Source: Epilithonimonas lactis
GTDB taxonomy: Bacteria > Bacteroidota > Bacteroidia > Flavobacteriales > Weeksellaceae
Length of the DNA stretch: 64,000 bases
Direction of reading: 5' to 3'
Assembly: GCF_900110605.1 (NCBI RefSeq)
Contig: NZ_FOFI01000003.1
Coordinates: forward strand, 124,001 to 188,000
The notes under the pieces are model-generated. The model was not told the DNA's origin. It did not search any database and saw only the letters and a list, made by a program, of their open reading frames with translations. This document shows, in pieces, positions 35,534-45,354 of this stretch; within the stretch, counting starts at the first letter, position 1; every line of letters starts with the position of its first letter. The position numbers and the translations under genes are program-made.

Positions 35534-36556
35534 TTACTCTGATTTTTTATTTTCTAAATCGTTTATTCTCTTGACTATGTCGGTAAAATTACGAAAATGT
35601 ACGTAATTTCTTCTGTAATCGCTGTAATTGATTGCTGGCGAACCATAAAGTGTCTCACCATCTTTCGCCGCGTGGTTCACGCCACTTTGTGCTTGGATCT
35701 TGACTTGATTGCCAATTTTGATATGACCAACGATTCCAACTTGACCTCCAATTTGATTCCAGTCTCCAATGATCGTAGAACCTGCAATCCCAGCTTGAGC
35801 GGCAATCACATTGTTTTGACCAATCTTGACATTGTGAGCAATTTGAATCAAATTATCGATCTTAGTTCCTTTGCCGATAACCGTTGAACCAATGGTTGCA
35901 CGGTCGATACTGCAATTGGAACCAATCTCTACATCATCCTCTATAATGACATTTCCTAATTGTGGAATTTTCTTGAAACCTTCTGCCGTTGGTTGGAAAC
36001 CAAATCCATCGCCACCAACAACTGTATTGGAATGAATCACGCAATTATCACCAACAATACAATAATCGTAGATTCTTGCACCACTATCAATTTTACAGTT
36101 CTTTCCGATTTTCACGCCTTTGCCGACGTAAACGTGAGGAAAAATTTGTGTTCCATCACCAATATCTGCTTTTTCCGAAACATACGTGAATGCACCAATG
36201 TAAACATCCTCTCCTACTTTTGCAGTCTCGTGAAAGAAAGAGCCAGGCTCAATACCTGTTCTTCTGCCTTGCATTTCCTGGTACAGATTCATCAACACCT
36301 GGAAAGAAAGATAGGCATCTTCTACCGCAATAATTGCTGGTTTGTAATCTTTGTTTTCTACGATTAAGCTTTCTGAAACAATAAGAACTGCGCATTCTGT
36401 ATTCTCCAAAAATTCTAAAAATCTGGATTGTCCAATGAAAGACAAATGTCCCTTCTCTCCATTCTCAATAGGAGAAACGCCTGTGATGACCGTTTCGGGA
36501 TTTCCGATGATTTTCCCGTTTATAAAATTTGCAATTTGTTGCGCAGTAAATTCCAT
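35534..36556 (-). CDS. lpxD: UDP-3-O-(3-hydroxyacyl)glucosamine N-acyltransferase
   Basis: The 340-residue third lipid A enzyme adds the N-linked acyl chain. The ATG at 36556 (MEFTAQQIANFINGKIIG) is chosen over a TTG three codons upstream. An N-terminal uridine-binding domain (1-100, ENGEKGHLSFIGQSRFLE) is followed by a long beta-helix. The canonical GGDGFGFQP motif and the acyl-transfer His in IQIAHNVKIGQN are present. A basic tail follows. It is 48 bases upstream of lpxC/fabZ and 73 downstream of the HD gene. Confidence 0.96.
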   Translation of the reverse strand: MEFTAQQIANFINGKIIGNPETVITGVSPIENGEKGHLSFIGQSRFLEFLENTECAVLIVSESLIVENKDYKPAIIAVEDAYLSFQVLMNLYQEMQGRRTGIEPGSFFHETAKVGEDVYIGAFTYVSEKADIGDGTQIFPHVYVGKGVKIGKNCKIDSGARIYDYCIVGDNCVIHSNTVVGGDGFGFQPTAEGFKKIPQLGNVIIEDDVEIGSNCSIDRATIGSTVIGKGTKIDNLIQIAHNVKIGQNNVIAAQAGIAGSTIIGDWNQIGGQVGIVGHIKIGNQVKIQAQSGVNHAAKDGETLYGSPAINYSDYRRNYVHFRNFTDIVKRINDLENKKSE

Positions 36557-36629
36557 AGTTTGCAAAGATAAATATTTTATTAATTAACCATTAATTTTTT
36601 ATGACGAATCAAACTTACTTTTACTTTAC

Positions 36630-37844
36630 CTACAAAATCTCTCTGGGGAAATAAACAATGTATTTCTTGGTCGCATTTTCCATACAGCCAAACAAAATCT
36701 GATTTTCCGATTCTTCCAATTTGAACGTTTCACCCACTTTATTCATCAGATAAATCGGCTGTTTTTCAGTATCATACGGCAACAGCGTTCTGGAAATCTG
36801 GCCAACCAATTCTTCTGCATTATGGATATTAAAATGTTGATTGGTCTTGTCAATTTTTTCTTGAATAAATTCTTGAGAAAATGGTTTTGATGAAATGATA
36901 CTTTTCGGAAAATCTCTATAAATTACCACTTTGCAAAGCTTAGCTAAAATAAAATCAGGATTCTCCGTCCACTCTTTTATCGCCTGGAAAACATCCATAT
37001 CATCGAGCATTGTGAATCTTCTGATGTCTTCTTCCGTGGCTTCATCAAATTTATTTTTAATCAAAAAATATTTCAGGTTTGATGGCGCATCTAGTTCCAA
37101 ATTCTGAGAAACCAGATATTTGGCTCTGTTTAAGATTTGGACCAAAACGTGTTCCGCCAACGCCGCCGTTTTGTGATAATAAACCTGCCAATACATAAAC
37201 ATTCTGGCAGTCAAATAATTTTCGATGGAATAAATTCCTTTTGCATCGATGACCAATTTTTCGTTGCTCACGTTCATCATTGAGATGATTCTTTCCACAT
37301 TCACGTCGCCTTCCGAAACGCCTGTGTAAAAGCTGTCACGCTTCAAATAATCCATCCTATCAACATCCAACTGCGAGGAAATCAATTGGTTAAAAAACAT
37401 TCTGTGGTATTTTCCCTGGAACATTTCTATCGCCAAATCCAATTTTCCATCAAATTCCTCATTCAGTCTGGTCATCAACAAAATCGAAATCTTCTCGTGG
37501 TGCCAATCGTCCATCAACATGTTTTCCAACGCGTGGGAAAACGGACCGTGACCAATATCGTGCATCAAAATCGCCAACATCGCCGCTTCTTCTTCCTCTT
37601 TTGAAATCTTGATTCCTTTCAGCTTCAAAGTTTCCAATGCTTTGAACATCAGATTCATTGCACCAAGAGCGTGGTGAAATCTGGTATGTTTTGCGCCGGG
37701 AAAAATCAGTGAAAGTAAGCCGGTTTGGGAAATGCGTCTTAGTCTTTGAAAATAAGGATGTTCTATGACGTCAAACAGAATCTCGTGTGGAATTTTGATA
37801 AAGCCGTGAACGGGGTCGTTGATGATTTTGAGTTTGTTCTGCAC
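36630..37844 (-). CDS. HD-domain phosphohydrolase (dNTPase-like)
   Basis: The 404-residue protein begins KIINDPVHGFIKIPHEI, like SAMHD1/YwfO-type HD hydrolases. HD motifs are H-T-R-F-H-H-A-L-G near residue 54 and ILMHDIGHGPFSH near residue 94, with a later SSQLDVDRMDYLKRDS. The family hydrolyses dNTPs or related nucleotides. It is conserved next to lpxD in many Flavobacteriia. No promoter with both boxes is evident in the 114 bases upstream. Confidence 0.93.
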   Translation of the reverse strand: MQNKLKIINDPVHGFIKIPHEILFDVIEHPYFQRLRRISQTGLLSLIFPGAKHTRFHHALGAMNLMFKALETLKLKGIKISKEEEEAAMLAILMHDIGHGPFSHALENMLMDDWHHEKISILLMTRLNEEFDGKLDLAIEMFQGKYHRMFFNQLISSQLDVDRMDYLKRDSFYTGVSEGDVNVERIISMMNVSNEKLVIDAKGIYSIENYLTARMFMYWQVYYHKTAALAEHVLVQILNRAKYLVSQNLELDAPSNLKYFLIKNKFDEATEEDIRRFTMLDDMDVFQAIKEWTENPDFILAKLCKVVIYRDFPKSIISSKPFSQEFIQEKIDKTNQHFNIHNAEELVGQISRTLLPYDTEKQPIYLMNKVGETFKLEESENQILFGCMENATKKYIVYFPREIL

Positions 37845-37958
37845 CTATTATAATTGATAAATGATTATTGATGAATGATACAAAAATAGGGAAATTGGAT
37901 GATTTTTTTATAAAATTAAATTGTATTTGAAATTTCATTCATAAATTGATTTGTATAT

Positions 37959-38525
37959 TTGAGTAACTCATCAAATAAGCAAAAATCAAATGTCCATAAG
38001 TTTATTGAACGTTTTAATTATTCAATCTTTCCAACTCTACTTGGAAGTTTATTTACTCTATATTTAACCGAAAAGGTAAAAGGACGAGTTAAAAGTAGTT
38101 TTGATTCAAAGTTGGAGAATATTAAAAACTCTAATAATATGGAACTTTCAAAATTTCAAGCAGAAATAAATTCTTTAAAAAGTCGTGAAAATTTTAAATT
38201 CACAAAACTTCACGAGAAGAGACTTGTTGTAATGGAAGTAACATATAAACTAATAAATGAGGTTTTGAATGAACTTCACAGATATGTGAATCCATTAAAA
38301 ATGCTTGAACAAGGCAAAAATTTTGTGGAAAATGATAATATACTACAGGATATATTTTTAAAGAAACACTCTGAATTCACAACCCATTATATAAATAACA
38401 GGTTTTATTTTGACACTGAAACAAAAAAAATAATTGACAATTATTTGAGCGATGTTAGAGAAGCATACGATTTGTATAATGAGCAACATTCATTTAGACA
38501 AATGGGAGAAAGACCGGATAGATAA
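37959..38525 (+). CDS. Membrane-anchored coiled-coil protein, apparently cut by an in-frame stop
   Basis: The frame starts at a TTG (no upstream in-frame ATG) and gives 188 residues. A short hydrophobic segment (SIFPTLLGSLFTLYL, about 23-37) is followed by a charged helix likely to form a coiled coil (residues 45-75). A helical C-terminal domain ends GERPDR. No family with known function is recognised. The base composition is poorer in GC than the neighbours. Directly after the TAA the same frame continues with ATG and 33 more codons (see 38526-38627), so this may be a broken version of a 222-residue protein. A TATATTTG box overlaps the start codon, which argues against a promoter there or against this start. 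Confidence 0.6.
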   Translation: MSNSSNKQKSNVHKFIERFNYSIFPTLLGSLFTLYLTEKVKGRVKSSFDSKLENIKNSNNMELSKFQAEINSLKSRENFKFTKLHEKRLVVMEVTYKLINEVLNELHRYVNPLKMLEQGKNFVENDNILQDIFLKKHSEFTTHYINNRFYFDTETKKIIDNYLSDVREAYDLYNEQHSFRQMGERPDR

Positions 38526-38627
38526 ATGATGAGAAATGCTTCAAAAGCTTTTAAAAATATTGAACTAAAGATTAATCCAATAAAAGAAAATATAGAAAAT
38601 AGATTTGCAGAAATTTTAGAGAAATAA
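38526..38627 (+). pseudogene. Detached C-terminal tail of the coiled-coil protein
   Basis: These 33 codons follow the TAA at 38523 in the same frame: MMRNASKAFKNIELKINPIK, then a helix ending FAEILEK and TAA. The amphipathic helical character fits the preceding domain, so a nonsense mutation in an originally longer gene is the simplest reading. Independent translation from the ATG directly after the stop is also possible. Confidence 0.45.
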
Positions 38628-38657
38628 TTGAGAGCAATTAAGTAATTATATTAATTC

Positions 38658-39506
38658 TCAAACCAAAATCCTCAAACTCTTAGGCAAAACCTTGATAGAA
38701 ATCGGGGATTTTATCTTTTTGAATTCGCCGTCGATGTGCCAATTTTTGGTGTTGACTTCAAATTCCACTTCTGAAACGGGAAGATAGGAAACGTAATCGT
38801 CGTCTTTCAAACGTTTTGTGAACATCCGATACGCGAAAAACGGTGAATAATAAAGCGGAAACTTTTTGACCAAAACCAAATCTACCAAACCATCACTTTT
38901 GCTTGCCATTGGCGCAATGTAGGCATTGTTCCCGAACTGGCGCGTATTGGCGACATTTACCATTAAGTAAGTTCCGTTATAGGATTGAAATTTGGAATCG
39001 AAAAACCTAATCGTGATTGGTTTATAATTGAAAAAAGTCTCGATGGAAACTTTTATGTAATTTTTGAAACCGCGATTGGTCTTTTCAAATTCCTTCACGA
39101 CTTTTCCATCAAAACCAGTTCCTGAAACGTTGATAGAGAAATGTTCGTTCACTGTAAACGTATCGATTTCACGGAATTTCTCATTTTTAATTTTATCTAA
39201 TAATAAGGAGATATTTTTGCTAAAATTAGTTTCGTTGGAAAATCCGTTTCCTGAACCTGCAGGGAAAACTGCCAGAATTTTTTCTGAATTAATGAGCTTC
39301 TTCGCCACTGTAGAAATCGTTCCATCGCCACCAACAGCCACAAAAACATCAACTTCACTCCAATGTTCATCAATGAAAGCATCTGTATCTTCCAGGGATT
39401 TTGAAACCAGAAACAGAGGATTTTCCACTTTTTTTGAAAGCTCGTCCAAAAAAGGCTGGTAGTTTTTCTTTGCGGAAAATGGGTTGATGATGAAGGCTAC
39501 GTTCAT
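38658..39506 (-). CDS. Diacylglycerol kinase-family lipid kinase
   Basis: The 282-residue enzyme has the DAGK catalytic domain, with INPFSAKK at the start, the nucleotide loop VAVGGDGTIST near residue 57, and AVFPAGSGNGFSNE near residue 80. The C-terminal half contains the second half-site (MASKSDGLVDLVLV). It phosphorylates a lipid such as diacylglycerol or a sphingosine-type base; Bacteroidetes of this group make sphingolipids, so either is possible. It is single-gene, and its 5' flank holds REP-like repeats. Confidence 0.92.
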   Translation of the reverse strand: MNVAFIINPFSAKKNYQPFLDELSKKVENPLFLVSKSLEDTDAFIDEHWSEVDVFVAVGGDGTISTVAKKLINSEKILAVFPAGSGNGFSNETNFSKNISLLLDKIKNEKFREIDTFTVNEHFSINVSGTGFDGKVVKEFEKTNRGFKNYIKVSIETFFNYKPITIRFFDSKFQSYNGTYLMVNVANTRQFGNNAYIAPMASKSDGLVDLVLVKKFPLYYSPFFAYRMFTKRLKDDDYVSYLPVSEVEFEVNTKNWHIDGEFKKIKSPISIKVLPKSLRILV

Positions 39507-39580
39507 AGGTTCAAAAGTAAAAATACTCCGAGGATTTCAGAGTATTTTGTTGAGTTATTTTATTTTTAATTTAAAAAATT

Positions 39581-39740
39581 GATCGCTCCTCTGGAGCTTT
39601 GCATATATTGTTCGGTTCTTTTCTACCAATGGTTTCTCCGCTCTGCGGTTCTATTTTTTAAGGTAAATCTAAGAGAGGTCCTTCTCTGGAACTTTGCTAG
39701 TTATTTTTACAAACACTCTCCGCTTTGAGATTCTATTTAG
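39581..39740. repeat. REP-like doublet
   Basis: Unit 1 has two short palindromes, GCTCCTCTGGAGC (39585-39597) and CCGCTCTGCGG (39638-39648), followed by TTCTATTT. Unit 2 (about 39670-39740) is a decayed copy with the same order: TCTCTGGAACTTTGC, then TCTCCGCTTTGAGATTCTATTT. Units of this kind are often associated with REP-type transposases elsewhere in Bacteroidetes; none is in this window. Confidence 0.65.
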
Positions 39741-39754
39741 ATAAAATATTTTTA

Positions 39755-40204
39755 TTAAATCCTTCTATTGTCGGACTTCCAATGATTGATGTTTTCTTTG
39801 ATTTTGGAAGCGGACCAATCGTTTTCGCTTGCTTTGCTCATTAATTCAACCAAATCTTCGTCTTCTGAAAATCTGAGTGCGAAAATTTGAGAATCAGAAA
39901 ATTGATATGGTAAACTTTCAAGTCTCGTGCCTGTCAAAGTAAAATATCGAAGTTTGAATTCATTGATGATAATCCTGTCCTGCAGACCAACTGCATAATG
40001 TTGCCTCAACATATATGATATTAAAATTATCAAAATTGAAGCGAAAGAAATCGCAGTCCAAATCCATACAAACTCCTCGTTGACATTGATGTTTTTCCAT
40101 AATCTGTAAAGTGAAAAAACAAGTAAAACTAAACCGGCCGGATAAATCACAAAATGATGAAGCGGATAAAACTTGCGATAATTCTTAAGATTTTGATTGC
40201 CCAT
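39755..40204 (-). CDS. DUF6526-like membrane protein
   Basis: The 149-residue protein has two transmembrane segments (FVIYPAGLVLLVFSLYRLW and WTAISFASILIILISYML) after an N-terminal NQNLKNYRKFYPLHH, the DUF6526 hallmark. A soluble C-terminal part (RIIINEFKLRYFTLTG) resembles a PH-like fold. Its role is unknown. It begins one base before the end of the upstream DUF3298 gene's stop region, only one base apart, so the two are in one transcript. Confidence 0.75.
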   Translation of the reverse strand: MGNQNLKNYRKFYPLHHFVIYPAGLVLLVFSLYRLWKNINVNEEFVWIWTAISFASILIILISYMLRQHYAVGLQDRIIINEFKLRYFTLTGTRLESLPYQFSDSQIFALRFSEDEDLVELMSKASENDWSASKIKENINHWKSDNRRI

Positions 40205-40205
40205 T

Positions 40206-40991
40206 TTATTTGATTTTATATTGTTGGATGAACTCTGGTTTCAGTTGGTCCTTGATGTCTTTGAAATTTAAAGTGATGTAAACTACGCCAGCTGCATAAG
40301 CCGTGATTTCGTATTGGTTGTAAACGAATGTGATTTTATTCTGGTCAAAAAAGAAGTTATTATTTAGTTCAATTTTATCAACCAACAACATTTCTTTTTG
40401 CTCTGGCTCATCAAAATGATTTTGAAGAATCTTGTTCCAATTGACATCAGTAGGATTTTTGAAAATATCGTTTTGTGAAATCACTTTGTAATTTTTCAAA
40501 TCAAAAGCTTTGTAACTTTCGAAATAATAGCCGTGTGCGCCGCCAGAATATCCGTTTCCTGCATATTGCAAAGTCAAGACATTGTCTTTGTTAGAAATCA
40601 GTTTCATTGCGGACATATCTTCCCAGGTCTGTTTGAACTCTGGCATAAAATCCTGTGATTCATCTTTTTTCAAAGATGCTGCTTTTAGTTTCTCAAGTAC
40701 GGCTGACAAAGCTTGCTTAGAATACTCTGGAGAAGTGATATTGGCCGGTTTGTAAATACTGTCAAGCAGTGTTTTGTTGGTAATATCCGGGAATAATAAA
40801 ATTTGTTTTTCGAAGGATAAAGTCAATGTTTTTGCAACTTGTACAGAATCCTGAACTCTCAGGGAATCGATTGCGAATTCTTTTTTGGTTTCAATGCTAT
40901 CGGATTTCGTGTTGGAAACTTTTGTGTTTTCTGTTTTATTACAGGACGAAAGTAGAACTGCGAAAGATAAAATTGCGATTAAGTTTTTCAT
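40206..40991 (-). CDS. DUF3298/DUF4163 lipoprotein
   Basis: The 261-residue protein has a signal peptide with lipobox LLSSC (Cys near residue 17). A DUF4163-like middle part (KTLTLSFEKQILLFPDITN) is followed by DUF3298 (AHGYYFESYKAFDLKNYKVI, then the closing ITFVYNQYEITAYAAGV). The same pair of domains occurs in the anti-sigma factor RsiV of Firmicutes, where they bind lysozyme. Here there is no sigma factor neighbour, so an envelope or peptidoglycan-sensing role is only an idea. It is coupled to the DUF6526 gene downstream. Confidence 0.85.
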   Translation of the reverse strand: MKNLIAILSFAVLLSSCNKTENTKVSNTKSDSIETKKEFAIDSLRVQDSVQVAKTLTLSFEKQILLFPDITNKTLLDSIYKPANITSPEYSKQALSAVLEKLKAASLKKDESQDFMPEFKQTWEDMSAMKLISNKDNVLTLQYAGNGYSGGAHGYYFESYKAFDLKNYKVISQNDIFKNPTDVNWNKILQNHFDEPEQKEMLLVDKIELNNNFFFDQNKITFVYNQYEITAYAAGVVYITLNFKDIKDQLKPEFIQQYKIK

Positions 40992-41013
40992 AAATTTAAT
41001 TTTTAGAATGATA

Positions 41014-41043
41014 ACAAAAAACCTTCCAAAATTGGAAGGTTTT
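41014..41043 (-). terminator. Terminator of gyrB
   Basis: AAAACCTTCC/GGAAGGTTTT pairs around AATTTT, with TTTTTTG following on the minus strand, 11 bases beyond the gyrB stop. Confidence 0.85.
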
Positions 41044-41053
41044 AAATTATAAC

Positions 41054-43448
<2,395 letters not shown>

Positions 43449-43847
43449 ATGAAAAAAGCAATCTTTTTATTAGGTGCTTTCGCAGCACTTTCAATGACTT
43501 CTTGCAAGAAAGAAGAAGTAAAAACGACCGAGCCGGCCGCAACCGTAGGTACAACCGAAGCAGCTGAAAAAGTAGAGAATGTTGTAGAATCCTCTGACCT
43601 TCCGAAATTCAGCGACCCTGCAATCACAAAGTTTGCTGAAGAGTACAACACTTACGTGAAAGATATGATGGCTGCAAGTAAAGCGCAAGATGCTACAAAA
43701 ATCCAAGAGCTAACCGCAAAAGCGCAAGAATGGGCAACAAAAGCGCAAACAGCGATGGCGAAAATGACGCCGGAAGACCAAAAACTATGGACAGAATATT
43801 ACACCAAACTGTCGCAAGATATGACCAACGCGGCGATGGGTAAATAA
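43449..43847 (+). CDS. Small lipoprotein of unknown family
   Basis: The ATG at 43449 gives 132 residues; the frame is open upstream, but MKKAIFLLGAFAALSMTSCKKEE is a clear lipoprotein signal with lipobox SMTSC. After a Thr/Glu/Ala-rich linker the mature part is a predicted long helical bundle (ITKFAEEYNTYVKDMMAASK, then Lys/Ala/Gln-rich repeats TAKAQEWATKAQTAMAKM). No domain is recognised. Its composition suggests a small soluble helical envelope protein. It is single-gene with a strong terminator. Confidence 0.75.
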   Translation: MKKAIFLLGAFAALSMTSCKKEEVKTTEPAATVGTTEAAEKVENVVESSDLPKFSDPAITKFAEEYNTYVKDMMAASKAQDATKIQELTAKAQEWATKAQTAMAKMTPEDQKLWTEYYTKLSQDMTNAAMGK

Positions 43848-43867
43848 TCTAACCCACTTCAAAAAAT

Positions 43868-43897
43868 TAAGCGAGTCCAGAATCTGGACTCGCTTTC
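43868..43897. terminator. Bidirectional terminator between the small lipoprotein and gltD
   Basis: AAGCGAGTCCAGA/TCTGGACTCGCTT is a 13-bp stem with T-runs on both sides, shared by the two convergent genes. Confidence 0.9.
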
Positions 43898-43920
43898 TAT
43901 TTTAATTTTAACGCTGACAA

Positions 43921-45354
43921 TCAGTTTTCCTGACTCAAAAACTCATCCACTTTCTGCGCACATTTCCGCCCTTCAGCAATTGCCCAAACCACTAGACTCT
44001 GCCCCTTTCTCGCATCGCCACAAGAGAAATATTTCGTCTGATTGGTTTTGAATTCCTTATCATTTCCGATGAGATTTCCTTTCGGGTCGAGGTTGATATC
44101 CAAATCTTCCACCAAACCCTTGTGCTCCACGTGCGTGTAACCCAACGCGATGAAAGCCAAATCGCAATCGATGACAAATTCTGAGTTTGGTTTTTCCGTA
44201 TAGAGATTCCATTTTCCGTCGGCATCTTTTGTCCATTCTGCTTCTACCAATCGGATTCCAGTTAGATTTCCGTTTTCATCTTTCACAAACTCTTTGGAAT
44301 TGACAGACCATTTCCTATCAACGCCTTCCTCGTGAGACGACGTGATGTGCAAAGTCATTGGCATTGTCGGCCAAGGCATCGTAGCATCACGTTCGGTCGG
44401 TTGCATTGGTTTATAATAGATTTGATAAACCACTTCCGCACCTTGACGATTTGAAGTTCCAATACAATCCGAACCCGTATCTCCACCGCCAATCACAACT
44501 ACTTTTTTCCCTTTTGCATCAATATCGTTTTCATTAAATGAAATTCCACTGACTTTTTTGTTGCTTTGAGAAAGATAATCCATCGCGAAATGGACACCTT
44601 TCGCATCACGATTCGGAATCATCAATTCTCTCGGAACCGTACTTCCCAACGACAAAACAACAGCATCAAAATTCCGATTGAGGTCTTCCACAGAATAGTT
44701 GACACCGACATTGACATTCGTTTTAAATTCAATTCCTTCTTCTTTCATCCACTGAACACGGCGTTCCACGATATTTTTATCCAGTTTAAAATCCGGAATT
44801 CCAAACCTCAATAAGCCACCAATTTCAGGGTCACGTTCAAAAACCGTGACTTGATGTCCCATTTGATTTAATTGATAGGCCGAAGCTAAACCAGCTGGTC
44901 CAGAACCAACAACTGCCACTTTTTTATCTGTTTTGAATTTTGGAATAATTGGTTTCGCAAAACCTTTTTCGAAGGCAATTTCGATGATATTTTTCTCCAC
45001 TTCTTCTATCGCAACCGGCAAACTATTGATTCCCAAAACACAAGCGCCTTCGCAAGGTGCAGGACAAATTCTTCCCGTAAATTCAGGGAAATTGTTGGTT
45101 GAAATCAATAATTGATAAGCCTTTTCCCATTGCTCCTTATAAACCGCTTCATTGAATTCCGGAATCATATTCCCCAGCGGACAGCCACTTTGGCAAAACG
45201 GAACTCCACAACTCATACAGCGCGACGATTGTTTGTGAAGATAATCTTCGGAAATCGGTTTGTAAAATTCTTTATAATGCTGAATCCTTTCTTCCACAGG
45301 AAGTTTTTTCGGCAACTCTCTATCATATAATAAAAATCCGTCTGCTTTTCCCAT
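43921..45354 (-). CDS. gltD: Glutamate synthase small subunit
   Basis: The 477-residue subunit feeds electrons from NADPH to GltB. N-terminal Cys residues for [4Fe-4S] centres are in CMSCGVPFCQSGCPLGNMIP and GRICPAPCEGACVLG. FAD and NAD(P) Rossmann motifs follow (VVGSGPAGLASAYQL and VVVIGGGDTGSDCIG). Its ATG overlaps the gltB stop by one base (TAATG), a sign of translational coupling. Together they make glutamate from glutamine and 2-oxoglutarate. The terminator at 43868 closes the operon. Confidence 0.97.
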   Translation of the reverse strand: MGKADGFLLYDRELPKKLPVEERIQHYKEFYKPISEDYLHKQSSRCMSCGVPFCQSGCPLGNMIPEFNEAVYKEQWEKAYQLLISTNNFPEFTGRICPAPCEGACVLGINSLPVAIEEVEKNIIEIAFEKGFAKPIIPKFKTDKKVAVVGSGPAGLASAYQLNQMGHQVTVFERDPEIGGLLRFGIPDFKLDKNIVERRVQWMKEEGIEFKTNVNVGVNYSVEDLNRNFDAVVLSLGSTVPRELMIPNRDAKGVHFAMDYLSQSNKKVSGISFNENDIDAKGKKVVVIGGGDTGSDCIGTSNRQGAEVVYQIYYKPMQPTERDATMPWPTMPMTLHITSSHEEGVDRKWSVNSKEFVKDENGNLTGIRLVEAEWTKDADGKWNLYTEKPNSEFVIDCDLAFIALGYTHVEHKGLVEDLDINLDPKGNLIGNDKEFKTNQTKYFSCGDARKGQSLVVWAIAEGRKCAQKVDEFLSQEN

